This document shows, one piece after another, positions 33,462-41,446 of a stretch of 64,000 bases of DNA. Origin of the DNA: JAIBJN01 sp963811635 (GTDB taxonomy: Bacteria > Actinomycetota > Thermoleophilia > Gaiellales > Gaiellaceae); contig CAWESB010000015.1 of assembly GCA_963811635.1 (NCBI GenBank), forward strand, positions 1 through 64,000. Reading direction: 5' to 3'. Within the stretch, counting starts at the first letter, position 1, and the number at the start of each line of letters is the position of its first letter. The notes below the pieces were generated by a model. The model was not told the DNA's origin, did no database searches, and saw only the letters and a list, made by a program, of their open reading frames with translations. Made by a program: the position numbers and the translations under genes.

Positions 33462-34295
33462 GTGTCGATCGCGGAGCTGGCCGAGGACCGGGTTGTCGAA
33501 GGCCTGTACGCGGTGGCCCGCAAACAGAGGCTGCGCACCCGTTCGGGCAGCCCGTATCTCGCGCTCGAGCTCGTCGATCCGACCGGGAAGATCGAGGCGC
33601 GGGTCTGGAACGACGTCGAGCTCCTCGACAAGCGCTTCGGCGAAGGCGACGCTGTGCGCGTGCTCGGGCGCGTGGAGCGGTTCCGCGACCGGCTCCAGCT
33701 GGAGGTGCGCTCGCTCGAGCCGGCAGAGACCGACCCGGCCGAGCTCGTGCCGGAGCCACGAAGGGACATGGACGAGCTGGACGGCTTCTTCGAGTTCCTC
33801 GCCGCCGAGATCGCCCACCCGGGCCTGCGGCAGCTCGTCGCACGCTTCGCCGGGGATGCCGACTTCCGCAGCCGCCTCCGCGTGCTCCCGGCGACGCAGG
33901 AATCCCACCACGCCTGGGCCGGCGGCCTCCTGGAGCACACCGTCGGCGTCGCCTCGCTCTGCCGCGAAGCCGCCCAGCTCCATCCCCGCCTCCGCGCCGA
34001 CATCGTGCTCGCGGCAGCGCTCCTGCACGACGCGGGCCGGACACAGGAGCTCGATCGCGGCCCGCTCTTCCTCCCGACCGCGGAGGGCAAGCTTCTCGGT
34101 CACGTCCATCTGGGGCTGCGGCTGATCGAGGAACGAGGCGGCGGGCTGGAGCCGGAGGTGCTCGCCGAGGTGCTCCACGCGGTCTCCGTCCATCACGAGG
34201 CTCGCGGCGCGCGCACCGCCGAGGCGGCGGTCCTCTACCACGCCAATCAGCTCGACGCGGCGGCTGCCATGCGACCGGTGACGACCGGCGCCTGA
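33462..34295 (+). CDS. YhaM-like OB-fold/HD-domain 3'-5' exoribonuclease
   Basis: Protein of 277 residues: an OB-fold nucleic-acid-binding domain (about 10-90, LALELVDPTGKIEARVWND and VLGRVERFRDRLQLEV) followed by an HD phosphohydrolase domain (about 135-270). HD residues include SHHAWAGGLLEHTVGVA, the LLHDAG doublet and VHHEARGA. This order is typical of YhaM/Cbf1, which degrades RNA from the 3' end. GTG 33462 follows TAGAAT by 6 bases. A membrane protein gene follows after 1 base. Confidence 0.85.
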   Translation: MSIAELAEDRVVEGLYAVARKQRLRTRSGSPYLALELVDPTGKIEARVWNDVELLDKRFGEGDAVRVLGRVERFRDRLQLEVRSLEPAETDPAELVPEPRRDMDELDGFFEFLAAEIAHPGLRQLVARFAGDADFRSRLRVLPATQESHHAWAGGLLEHTVGVASLCREAAQLHPRLRADIVLAAALLHDAGRTQELDRGPLFLPTAEGKLLGHVHLGLRLIEERGGGLEPEVLAEVLHAVSVHHEARGARTAEAAVLYHANQLDAAAAMRPVTTGA

Positions 34296-34296
34296 C

Positions 34297-34947
34297 GTGG
34301 AGCGCGACCGCTGGCAGCGCTGGTCGCCGCTGACGGGCATCGCCTTCGCCGTCCTCTTCCTGGCGGCGCTCGGCGTGAGCGGTAGCGGCCCGGGGGACAC
34401 GCCCGCCGAGGTCACGCAGTGGTACGCGGACGACGGCAACCGCGGCGCCGCCTTCTTCGTCTTCTTCCTGATCGTCGGGGCCGCCCTCTGCCTCCTCTGG
34501 TTCCTTGGAGCGCTCCGGGGCGTCCTCGTCCGCGCGGAGGGCGACCCGGCCCGCTGGACGGCGCTCGGGTTCGGGGCCGGCGTCGCCAGCGCCACGCTCC
34601 TGCTTACCGCGGCGTCGCTCTACGTGACCCCGGCCGCCACCGCCGGCCAGGAGGAGTTCCCGTTCGACGCAGCCACGGCCAACGCGTTCGCGAACGCCGG
34701 ATTCGCCACGCTCGTCTGCTCGGCGATGGCCGGCGCCCTGCTCGTCCTGGCCACGTCGATCGTCGCCTACCGGACGGGTCTCCTGCCGCGCTGGCTCGCT
34801 CTCGCCGGCTTCATCGTGGCGCCGCTCCTGCTCTTCTCGATCTTCTTCCTGCCGCTCTTCGTCTGGCTCGCGTGGGTGCTCGCGATCAGCCTCGTCCTGA
34901 TAGTGCGGACGGCACGCGTCGCCGGCTGGCGCGGCGCGTCTACCTGA
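34297..34947 (+). CDS. Hypothetical six-helix membrane protein
   Basis: Protein of 216 residues with six predicted transmembrane helices (about 11-30, 50-72, 90-110, 132-155, 163-180 and 182-205). It starts with GTG 1 base after the exoribonuclease stop. The outline (SPLTGIAFAVLFLAALGV, WFLGALRGVLVRAEG) resembles DUF4386-like or other small integral membrane families, but no motif fixes a function. The region before helix 4 is acidic and probably extracytoplasmic (TAGQEEFPFDAATANAF). Confidence 0.75.
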   Translation: MERDRWQRWSPLTGIAFAVLFLAALGVSGSGPGDTPAEVTQWYADDGNRGAAFFVFFLIVGAALCLLWFLGALRGVLVRAEGDPARWTALGFGAGVASATLLLTAASLYVTPAATAGQEEFPFDAATANAFANAGFATLVCSAMAGALLVLATSIVAYRTGLLPRWLALAGFIVAPLLLFSIFFLPLFVWLAWVLAISLVLIVRTARVAGWRGAST

Positions 34948-34958
34948 GGAGGAACGCT

Positions 34959-35171
34959 GTGGGACTGTTCGACTGGCTCTTCCGGCGCAAGCAACCGACG
35001 ATGAACGAGGGCGACATCGGCACGGGAGCGGCCGCCGCTTCCTGGACGGCCACGGACGCCGACGACTCCGGGACGGACGACTCCGGCTCGGCCGGCTTCG
35101 ATTCCGGCGGGTCGGACGGCGGCGGGTTCGACGGCGGAGGCGGCGGCTCGGACGGCGGCTCGTCCGGCTAG
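34959..35171 (+). CDS. Small Gly/Ser/Asp-rich protein
   Basis: Protein of 70 residues. A basic, aromatic start (MGLFDWLFRRKQ) could bind membrane as an amphipathic helix; the rest is almost only Gly, Ser, Asp, Ala and Thr, ending in repeated GGSDGGG-type units (about residues 45-70). Low-complexity tails of this kind occur in some secreted or membrane-associated proteins, but no domain is seen. GTG with a perfect AGGAGG 6 bases upstream makes translation credible. The stop overlaps the convergent GTPase gene by 4 bases. Confidence 0.65.
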   Translation: MGLFDWLFRRKQPTMNEGDIGTGAAAASWTATDADDSGTDDSGSAGFDSGGSDGGGFDGGGGGSDGGSSG

Positions 35172-36100
35172 CCGGGACGAGGGGGCGAGAACCTGATGTT
35201 GAGCACGTCGCCGTCCTCGACGACGTAGGCCTTGCCCTCGAGACGCTGGAGCCCACGCCGCGCCGCCTCGGCGTGGGAGCCCGCCTCGACGAGATCGTCC
35301 CAGCGAATGACCTCGGCGCGGATGAAACCGGCGGCGATGTCCGTGTGGATCGAGGCGGCGGCCTCGAGGGCGGAGCGCCCGCGCCGAAGCGTCCAGGCGC
35401 GGGTCTCCTTGTCCCCGGCGGTGATGAAGCTGACGAGGTCGAGCACGGCGAAGAGACGCTGGACGATGTCCTCGAGCGCGGAGGCGCCCTCCCGGAAGGC
35501 GGAGGCCTCCTCCTCGGACAGATCAGCCAGCTCGGACTCGAGCTTCAGGTCGATGCCCTCGGGGCCGTTCACCACCTCGAGCAGCGGCTTGGTCGTCAGC
35601 GGCTCGAGTTCCTCCGGGATCGCCTCCGGGAAGGATGCGATCGTCTCGCCCGCGTCCAGGTGGGCGGCCAGGCGCTCGAGGGTGGCCGCCTCCTCGCGCA
35701 GCGCCGGGTCGCCCGACTTCGCCTGCTTGGCCACACGCTCCAGCCGGCGCTCGACGTGCTCTCGGTCGGCGAGGAGCAGCTCGAGGCCGAGGGTGACGCG
35801 GTCGTCCTCGGGGCTCCGCGTCCCCGACCAGCCGTCCAGGACGAGGAGAAGCGCATCCACCTGCCGCAGGTTCCCGAAGAATGCGGCGCCGCTCCCGGGG
35901 ACGTCGACGATGCGCACTGCCGCCGGCGTCACCTTCTTCGCGGCGACGACGCCCGCGACGCGGTCGAGGCGGTCGTCCGCGACCGGCGCCATGCCGACGT
36001 TCTCCTTCCCGGAGACGGTCGCGGCCGCGCCCGTGAGCGCGTTGAAGAGCGTCGTCTTCCCGGCGTTGGGAAGGCCGACGATGCCGACCTCGAGGGCCAC
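35168..36100 (-). CDS. YchF/OLA1-like GTP/ATP-binding protein, compact form
   Basis: Obg-family P-loop protein of 310 residues. The P-loop is GLPNAGKTT (family usually GLPNxGKST), switch II is DVPGSG, and VVNGPEG takes the place of the usual NKxD specificity motif, as YchF-type proteins often prefer ATP. The C-terminal TGS domain is present (FITAGDKETRAWTLRRG, IHTDIAAGFIRAEVI, EGKAYVVEDGDVLNIRF). It is about 50 residues shorter than typical YchF (about 363): the segment after the P-loop is shortened and the coiled-coil insert reduced. It follows a small unknown gene by 3 bases. Confidence 0.83.
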   Translation of the reverse strand: MALEVGIVGLPNAGKTTLFNALTGAAATVSGKENVGMAPVADDRLDRVAGVVAAKKVTPAAVRIVDVPGSGAAFFGNLRQVDALLLVLDGWSGTRSPEDDRVTLGLELLLADREHVERRLERVAKQAKSGDPALREEAATLERLAAHLDAGETIASFPEAIPEELEPLTTKPLLEVVNGPEGIDLKLESELADLSEEEASAFREGASALEDIVQRLFAVLDLVSFITAGDKETRAWTLRRGRSALEAAASIHTDIAAGFIRAEVIRWDDLVEAGSHAEAARRGLQRLEGKAYVVEDGDVLNIRFSPPRPG

Positions 36101-36103
36101 GCC

Positions 36104-36337
36104 CTACGCGGTGGCCGCGAAGCCGATCTGCGTCTCGCGCCCGGAGCGCCGCACGTAGACGACCTTGCCGAGCGCGAGCACGTACGTGCCGTCCTCGGTT
36201 CCGAGCTCGAAGACCGCGTCGGAGGCGGCGAGCGCCGCCGCGAGCGCGTCGGCGACCTCCGGCGAGACGTTTGCGCCGACCGACTGGCCGCCTTCGAAGG
36301 CGACCTGGATTCGCACCGAATTGTTGCTGTCAGACAC
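36104..36337 (-). CDS. Small hypothetical protein
   Basis: Protein of 77 residues with a beta-alpha-beta pattern: strand VRIQVAFEGG, helix SPEVADALAAALAASD, then strands VFELGTEDGTYVLALGKVVYVRRSG. The outline is like DUF3107-type small actinobacterial proteins, but I cannot confirm membership. It overlaps the epimerase stop by 8 bases and is 3 bases from the YchF-like gene, so it lies in the same transcript. No cysteine or membrane segment. Confidence 0.65.
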   Translation of the reverse strand: MSDSNNSVRIQVAFEGGQSVGANVSPEVADALAAALAASDAVFELGTEDGTYVLALGKVVYVRRSGRETQIGFAATA

Positions 36338-36731
36338 CGACTACCTCCGCGAGAACGCCGTGAAGCGAATGGGGATGGACGAACGAGACGAGGTGGCCGC
36401 CGAGACCCGGCCGAGGCTCGGGGTCGATGACCTCCACGCCGTGCGCGGCGAGCTCGCCGACGGCCGCCGCGACATCGTCGACGGCGATGCCGACGTGGTG
36501 CATGCCGGGGCCCCGGCTCGCCAGGAAGCGCCCGACGTGGGTGTCCGCGCCGAGCGGAGCGACGAGCTCGACCCGCCCCGTGCCGAGGCGCAGGTACACC
36601 GCCTCGACCCCTTGCTGCTCCAGCCGGCCGCGCACCTCGACCTCGGCGCCGAAGAGCGAGCGGTACGTCTCCACGGCCGCATCGAGATCCTCGACTGCGA
36701 AGGCGACGTGGTGCACGGAGCGCACGTCCAC
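36330..36731 (-). CDS. mce: Methylmalonyl-CoA epimerase (VOC family)
   Basis: Vicinal-oxygen-chelate enzyme of 133 residues that interconverts (S)- and (R)-methylmalonyl-CoA in propionyl-CoA metabolism. Two beta-alpha-beta-beta-beta modules are present, with metal ligands at the first histidine pair (VHHVAFAVEDLD), in the second module (MHHVGIAVDD) and in a C-terminal glutamate (GVLAEVVGV). FVHPHSLHGVL is typical of the epimerase. No mutase genes are in the window. GTG start follows TAGGAT by 7 bases, so this is probably the first gene of a mce, small protein, YchF transcript. Confidence 0.86.
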   Translation of the reverse strand: MDVRSVHHVAFAVEDLDAAVETYRSLFGAEVEVRGRLEQQGVEAVYLRLGTGRVELVAPLGADTHVGRFLASRGPGMHHVGIAVDDVAAAVGELAAHGVEVIDPEPRPGLGGHLVSFVHPHSLHGVLAEVVGV

Positions 36732-36738
36732 ACTGTCG

Positions 36739-36765
36739 ATCCTAACGACTGGGGAACGGTGTCAG
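36739..36765 (-). promoter_or_regulatory. Putative promoter of the epimerase gene
   Basis: On the minus strand CTGACA (36765-36760) is followed after 15 bases by TAGGAT (36744-36739), and the GTG start comes 7 bases later. The -35-like hexamer matches the consensus in five of six bases, but the spacing is short. Confidence 0.45.
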
Positions 36766-38264
36766 ACGGCGCGGGGCGTGCCGACGCGATCCGAGGCGTT
36801 CGACTCGGGCAGCACCTTGCCGAGCAGTGCCTCGAGCTCCTGCCGGTTCAGCGTCTCCTTCTCGAGCAGCTCGGCGGTGACGCGGTCGAGCGTCCCGCGG
36901 TGCTTGGCGATGAGCCTGACCGTCTCGGCGTAGGCCTGGTCGGTCAATCGCGCCTGCTCGTCGTCGCGGAGTTTCTTCGTCTCCTCGGAGAGCGCGTAGT
37001 TGTCGGCGCGAAGCGTGCGCGACGAGACCTCGTCGCCCATCCCGTACTCGAAGATCATCGCGCGCGCGATCGCGGTCACGCGCTCGAGGTCGTTGGAGGC
37101 GCCGTTCGTGACCGCACCGAAGACGATCTGTTCGGCGGCGCGGCCGCCGAGGAGCACCTTCATGCGGTCGATCAGCTCTTCCTTGGTGGAGAGGAAGCGA
37201 TCCTCCTGCGGCGTGTGCAGCGTGTAGCCGAGGGCGATTCCGCGCGACACGATGGTCACCTTCTGGACGGGCTGCGGCTCGCCGACCAGGTGGGACATGA
37301 GCGCGTGGCCGGCCTCGTGGTAGGCGATGACGCGCTTCTCCTTCTCGGTCATGGTCTTGCGCTGCCGGAGGCCCGCGACGACGCGTTCGAAGGCGTCCTC
37401 GAAGTCCTGACCGCGAATCTGCTCCTGCCCGGCGCGGCCGGCGAAGATGGCCGCCTCGTTGCAAAGGTTGGCCAGGTCGGCTCCGGTGAGCCCGGCGGTC
37501 TGGCGCGCGAGGGCGGCGAGGTCGACGTCGTCCGCCAGCGGCTTCCCGCGCGTGTGCACACCGAGGATCGCCTCGCGCCCGGCCAGGTCCGGCTCGCCCA
37601 CGAGGATCTGCCGGTCGAAGCGCCCAGGGCGGAGGAGGGCCGGGTCGAGATCCTCGAGCCGGTTGGAGGCGGCGATGATCACGACCTGCGCGCTGTTGTT
37701 GAAGCCGTCGAGCTCGACGAGGAGCTGGTTCAGGGTCTGGTCGTGCTCGCGGTTGAAGCTCGAGCCGCTCCGCTTCATGCCGACGGCGTCGAGCTCGTCG
37801 ATGAAGACGATCGCGGGCGCGTGCTTGCGGGCGCGGTCGAAGAGCTTGCGGATGCGGGCGGCGCCGAGGCCGGCGAACATCTCCACGAACGCGGAGGCGC
37901 TCTGCGAGTAGAAGGTCGAGCCCGAGGCGTGGGCGACGGCCTTCGCCAGCAACGTCTTGCCCGTGCCGGGAGGGCCGTAGAGGAGAATGCCCTTCGGCAC
38001 GCGGGCGCCGAGCTTCGAGAAGCGGCGCGGGTCCTTGAGGAAGTCCACGACCTCCTGCAGCTCGGCCGCGGCGTCTTCGACGCCGGCGATGTCGGCCCAG
38101 GTCACGGACGACTTGGAGGAGGGCTCCACCTCGGTCGGGCGGACCCGCGGCATCAGCGAGAGCGACTTCCAGATCAGGTAGACGATCAACCCGAGGAAGA
38201 CGAGCGGAAGCCACGTCAACGCGACGTTCGGAAGGTTGTTCAGGAAGTCGGCCACCCGGTCCAC
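36762..38264 (-). CDS. ftsH: FtsH-type ATP-dependent zinc metalloprotease, single-helix form
   Basis: Membrane-bound AAA protease of 500 residues. One N-terminal helix (about 18-35), then the AAA domain from WADIAGVEDAAAELQE, Walker A GPPGTGKT (about 97-104), Walker B IVFIDELDAVG, arginine-finger region LLRPGRFDRQI, and protease motif HEAGH (His316-His320) with TEx-type metal region later. Canonical FtsH is about 640 residues with two helices and a periplasmic domain between them; both the second helix and that domain are missing here. A second, full-length FtsH may exist elsewhere. GTG start; 43 bases upstream lies nicotinate phosphoribosyltransferase. Confidence 0.9.
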   Translation of the reverse strand: MDRVADFLNNLPNVALTWLPLVFLGLIVYLIWKSLSLMPRVRPTEVEPSSKSSVTWADIAGVEDAAAELQEVVDFLKDPRRFSKLGARVPKGILLYGPPGTGKTLLAKAVAHASGSTFYSQSASAFVEMFAGLGAARIRKLFDRARKHAPAIVFIDELDAVGMKRSGSSFNREHDQTLNQLLVELDGFNNSAQVVIIAASNRLEDLDPALLRPGRFDRQILVGEPDLAGREAILGVHTRGKPLADDVDLAALARQTAGLTGADLANLCNEAAIFAGRAGQEQIRGQDFEDAFERVVAGLRQRKTMTEKEKRVIAYHEAGHALMSHLVGEPQPVQKVTIVSRGIALGYTLHTPQEDRFLSTKEELIDRMKVLLGGRAAEQIVFGAVTNGASNDLERVTAIARAMIFEYGMGDEVSSRTLRADNYALSEETKKLRDDEQARLTDQAYAETVRLIAKHRGTLDRVTAELLEKETLNRQELEALLGKVLPESNASDRVGTPRAV

Positions 38265-38307
38265 CCGCCGGTCTCATCGGCAGGCCGCGGGGAAACCTGA
38301 AGAGCGC

Positions 38308-39375
38308 CTAGTCGACGAGCTCGAGCCGCTGGTTCGGACGGTACGTGCGCCCGACCTTCGCCGACGGCAGACCGTCCGTCAGCACGATGTCGGCGGTGAA
38401 ATCGTTGTCGCCGCGGATGAGCGAGGAGCCGACGCCGTACGAGTCGACGGGGACGTTCTTCGCCTCGAAGTCGCGGATGCGGTCGACGTCGAAGCCGCCC
38501 GAGACGACGATCTTCACGCGCTCGAAACCATTCTCGTCGAGCGCGTCGCGCACCTTGCGGACGAGGCGCTCGTTGACGCCGCGCGGATCGTAGTCGCCCA
38601 TCTCGTTCCAGAGCGAGCGGTCGACGAGCGTTCGCGACGTATCGAGACGGACGCCCCAGAGCCGGTCGCCCATGGCACGCGCGACCTCCAGCGACGTCTT
38701 GACGGAGTCGTTCTCGAAGTCGACCAGCACGACGACGTTGACGTCGTCGGAGGCGGACTCGGCGAACTTCGTCGCCGCCAGCACCGTGTTCCCGCCGTAG
38801 GCGGCGATCAGGGCGTGCGGAACGGTGCCGATGCCGGTGCCTCCCCACCAGGACGCCTGCGCGTCCGTGGAGACGCCGATCGCGCCCGCGACGTGGGCCG
38901 CGTAGCCGTCCCCGGTCTGCACCCGGTGGTGGTCGTGGCGGGCCGGGAAGAAGAGGATGGGCTTGCCCCTCGCCGCCTCGACGACCTGGCGGACATTCGT
39001 CGAGATCAGCGTCCGGCGGGCGAGGACACCGAGGTAGCAGGTCTCCAGGTGCGCGAAGAGCGTGTAGTCGCCCTCCATCGTCATCACCGTCTCCCACGGG
39101 GCGACCTCGTCGCCGTCGTAGAGCGCGTGGACGGTCAGCTCCTCCCAGTCGTCGGAGCACAGCTTGACGATCGCAATCGCCTCGTCCATGCCGCCCAGCA
39201 CGGCCTGCTGCTTCTGGAAGACCTGCATGACCACGCGCGGGTGGCGCCCGTCCCGAAGCAGCGTCTCGCGGGCGTGGTTGAAGTAGACGTCGGTGTAGTA
39301 ACCCTCCCGCATCTTCTCGACCGGGAGGTCGAAGATCTCAGGTGGGAGGCGCTTCCTCTGAGTCTCGATGGCCAT
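38308..39375 (-). CDS. Nicotinate phosphoribosyltransferase family protein
   Basis: NAD-salvage enzyme of 355 residues that would join nicotinate and PRPP. The family is visible from YYTDVYFNHARETLL, VVMQVFQKQQAVLGGMDEA, ETCYLGVLARRTLISTN, FFPARHDHHRVQTGDGYAA (PRPP region) and VVSGGFDVDRIRDFEAKNVPVDSYGVGSS (split by a helix). It is shorter than the E. coli enzyme and closer to the compact group seen in Actinobacteria and Archaea. ATG 39375 lies inside the last codons of the upstream DUF1385 gene, with a TAGAAT box 9 bases before it. Confidence 0.88.
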   Translation of the reverse strand: MAIETQRKRLPPEIFDLPVEKMREGYYTDVYFNHARETLLRDGRHPRVVMQVFQKQQAVLGGMDEAIAIVKLCSDDWEELTVHALYDGDEVAPWETVMTMEGDYTLFAHLETCYLGVLARRTLISTNVRQVVEAARGKPILFFPARHDHHRVQTGDGYAAHVAGAIGVSTDAQASWWGGTGIGTVPHALIAAYGGNTVLAATKFAESASDDVNVVVLVDFENDSVKTSLEVARAMGDRLWGVRLDTSRTLVDRSLWNEMGDYDPRGVNERLVRKVRDALDENGFERVKIVVSGGFDVDRIRDFEAKNVPVDSYGVGSSLIRGDNDFTADIVLTDGLPSAKVGRTYRPNQRLELVD

Positions 39376-40153
39376 TTGCAGGCAATTCTAGGCGGAGACA
39401 CTCCTCGAGGGCCGCGTTCGCAACCTCGAGCTGCTCCTGGGAGGGCTCGGCGGTGACGAGGCGCTGCTGCAGCTCGTGGCCGGGTCGTGCGAGCGCACGG
39501 GCGAGCGGATGGCGCTCGTTGGCGACCATCCAGGAGAAGACCTCGGTCGCCGCGGCCACCGAGCCGACCCCGGCGGCGAGCCGCGCGGCGGGCCGCAGGT
39601 GCTTCGGCGCGCGCGAGGCGAGTGCCGTACCGAGCGCCGTCGTCGCCAGCAGCGGGCCGATCATGTGCGAGCCGCAGCGCTCGTGCTCCCGCGTGCGCGG
39701 CGCGCCGTGCTCATAGCTCCCGATCGAGATGTGCTCCGCGCCGTGGTACTCGGCGAGGGCCGTGCCACGGAGCGCCATCACCGCCGGGCCGAGCGCCAGC
39801 AGTGCGGCTAGCGACTCCTGGGTCAGCGGCGAGAGGCTTGTCCGCCGGACGGCCTGGATGGCCACCATGCTCCCGGCCATGGCGCCGAGCACGCCCGGGC
39901 GCTGGAAGGGAAGCGCTGCCTCGGGCAGATTGCGGCGCACCTGGGGCAGGAGCGCGAACACCTCGGCGATTCGCGCAGGCCCCCGGGCGAGCCGACGCTT
40001 GACGTCCACAGCCCGAACCGGCTTGAGACCCGAGGCAACCTTCAGCTCCCCGTCCTCGGTGCGGACGGCACAGGCCCAGTGACGCGGCCCGTGCACGAGG
40101 ACGCCGTTGGCGAGGGCCATCCCGCCCAGGCGCATGGATGACTGTCGGCTCAT
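39338..40153 (-). CDS. DUF1385 family membrane protein
   Basis: Protein of 271 residues with about four helices. Family motifs are GGMALANGVLVHGP, YHGAEHISIGSYEHG and HERCGSHMIGP; the histidines and cysteine of these motifs suggest a metal site, but no activity is established for the family. ATG overlaps the M20 peptidase stop as ATGA. The C-terminal end overlaps the start of the nicotinate phosphoribosyltransferase gene by 38 bases, and the last 20 residues (polar, Glu-rich) are probably not conserved. Confidence 0.82.
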   Translation of the reverse strand: MSRQSSMRLGGMALANGVLVHGPRHWACAVRTEDGELKVASGLKPVRAVDVKRRLARGPARIAEVFALLPQVRRNLPEAALPFQRPGVLGAMAGSMVAIQAVRRTSLSPLTQESLAALLALGPAVMALRGTALAEYHGAEHISIGSYEHGAPRTREHERCGSHMIGPLLATTALGTALASRAPKHLRPAARLAAGVGSVAAATEVFSWMVANERHPLARALARPGHELQQRLVTAEPSQEQLEVANAALEECLRLELPANGHRDSEEAPPT

Positions 40154-41445
40154 GCTCCCAGCGTAGCTGCGACGTGCCGGAGGAACCGCGTTCCAAGCTC
40201 GAGATCCTCGACGGTGATCCGCTCGTCCGCCGAGTGGATGAGCTTCGCCGCCACTTCCGGATCCATGGTGCGCATCGGGAAGAACCCGTAGGCGACCGTC
40301 CCGAACGACTCGCGCAGGAAATGGCTGTCGGTGAACCCCGGCGAGACGATCGGGAGGACGCCCGCCTCCGGATCGTCCTCGGCGACGAAGCCCTCGATCG
40401 CGCTCCACAGCGGCGTCGCGATCGGCGAGCGGGTGCCGCCGACGGACTCGACCCACTCGAGGTCGTACGAATCCTCGCCGAGCGCGGCCACGAGCGCGGG
40501 CTCGACGTCGGCCGGCGTGTCGCCGGGAAGCAAGCGGCAGTCGCAGACGACCTCGCAGAGGCCCGGGATCACGTTCGTGAGCCTCGACGCGGAGATCATC
40601 GTCGGCGAGACAGCCGCGCCGAGCATCGGCTCCACCATCTGGCGCACGTCGAGCGGAAGCGCGGAGACGGCCCGGTCGAGCTCGTCGGGACCGGGGACGT
40701 CGCCGAGCAGCGCGAAGAGCGCCTCGGTCTCGGGGATGAGCCGCGGCGGCTGACGGAACTCGGCGGCGCGCCCGATCAGCCGAGCGGCGCGCACGAGCGC
40801 GTTGTCGCCGATGCCGGGCATGGAGCCGTGGCCGCTGCGCCCGTGCACCTTCAACCGAAACGGCGAGCTCATCTTCTCGGCGGTCGTGCAGAGGTAGACG
40901 GGCCGGCCGCCGAGGTACACCCGCTCGCCGGCCCCCTCGTTGACGCAGTAGTCGGTGCGGATCACGTCCGGGTGTGCCTTGCAGAGCCAGGAGAGGCCGA
41001 CGTCGACGCCGACCTCCTCGTCGGCGGTCGCGGCGAAGACGAGGTCGCCGGCGGGCTGGAAGCCCTCCCGGGCGAGCGTGGCAATCGCGGTCGCCGCCGC
41101 GGCGACGTGGCCCTTCATGTCGAGCGCGCCCCGGCCCCAGATGCAGCCGTCTTCGAGCGCACCGGACCACGGGTCGACTGACCACTCTTCGGGATCGGCG
41201 ACGACAGTGTCCGTGTGGGAGAGAAGCAGCAGGCTCGGGCCCTCACCCCGGCCCGGGATCCGGGCGACGAGGTTCGCGCGCTCGGGCTCGAGGGCGTAGA
41301 GCTCGCACTCGACTCCCGAGCCCTCCAGATACTCCTGCAGCAGCCTGGCCGCGATCGTCTCGTTGCCGGGCGGGTTGACCGTGTCCAGGCGCAGGAGCTC
41401 CTGCAGCAGCCCAGTCACCTCGTCACGGAGCGTGAGGGTCGCCAT
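40150..41445 (-). CDS. M20-family metallopeptidase (ArgE/DapE-like)
   Basis: Zinc-dependent amidohydrolase of 431 residues that cleaves N-acyl amino acids or dipeptides. Metal ligands are seen in LSHTDTVVADPEEW, WGRGALDMKGHVAA, the catalytic Glu pair in TADEEVGVD and the C-terminal PGFTDSHFLRE. A dimerisation insert lies between about residues 185 and 300 (GRSGHGSMPG). It belongs with ArgE, DapE and CPG2 relatives; the exact substrate cannot be set. ATG start lies one base after the methyltransferase stop region and the end overlaps the DUF1385 gene by 4 bases. Confidence 0.87.
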   Translation of the reverse strand: MATLTLRDEVTGLLQELLRLDTVNPPGNETIAARLLQEYLEGSGVECELYALEPERANLVARIPGRGEGPSLLLLSHTDTVVADPEEWSVDPWSGALEDGCIWGRGALDMKGHVAAAATAIATLAREGFQPAGDLVFAATADEEVGVDVGLSWLCKAHPDVIRTDYCVNEGAGERVYLGGRPVYLCTTAEKMSSPFRLKVHGRSGHGSMPGIGDNALVRAARLIGRAAEFRQPPRLIPETEALFALLGDVPGPDELDRAVSALPLDVRQMVEPMLGAAVSPTMISASRLTNVIPGLCEVVCDCRLLPGDTPADVEPALVAALGEDSYDLEWVESVGGTRSPIATPLWSAIEGFVAEDDPEAGVLPIVSPGFTDSHFLRESFGTVAYGFFPMRTMDPEVAAKLIHSADERITVEDLELGTRFLRHVAATLGA

Positions 41446-41446
41446 C

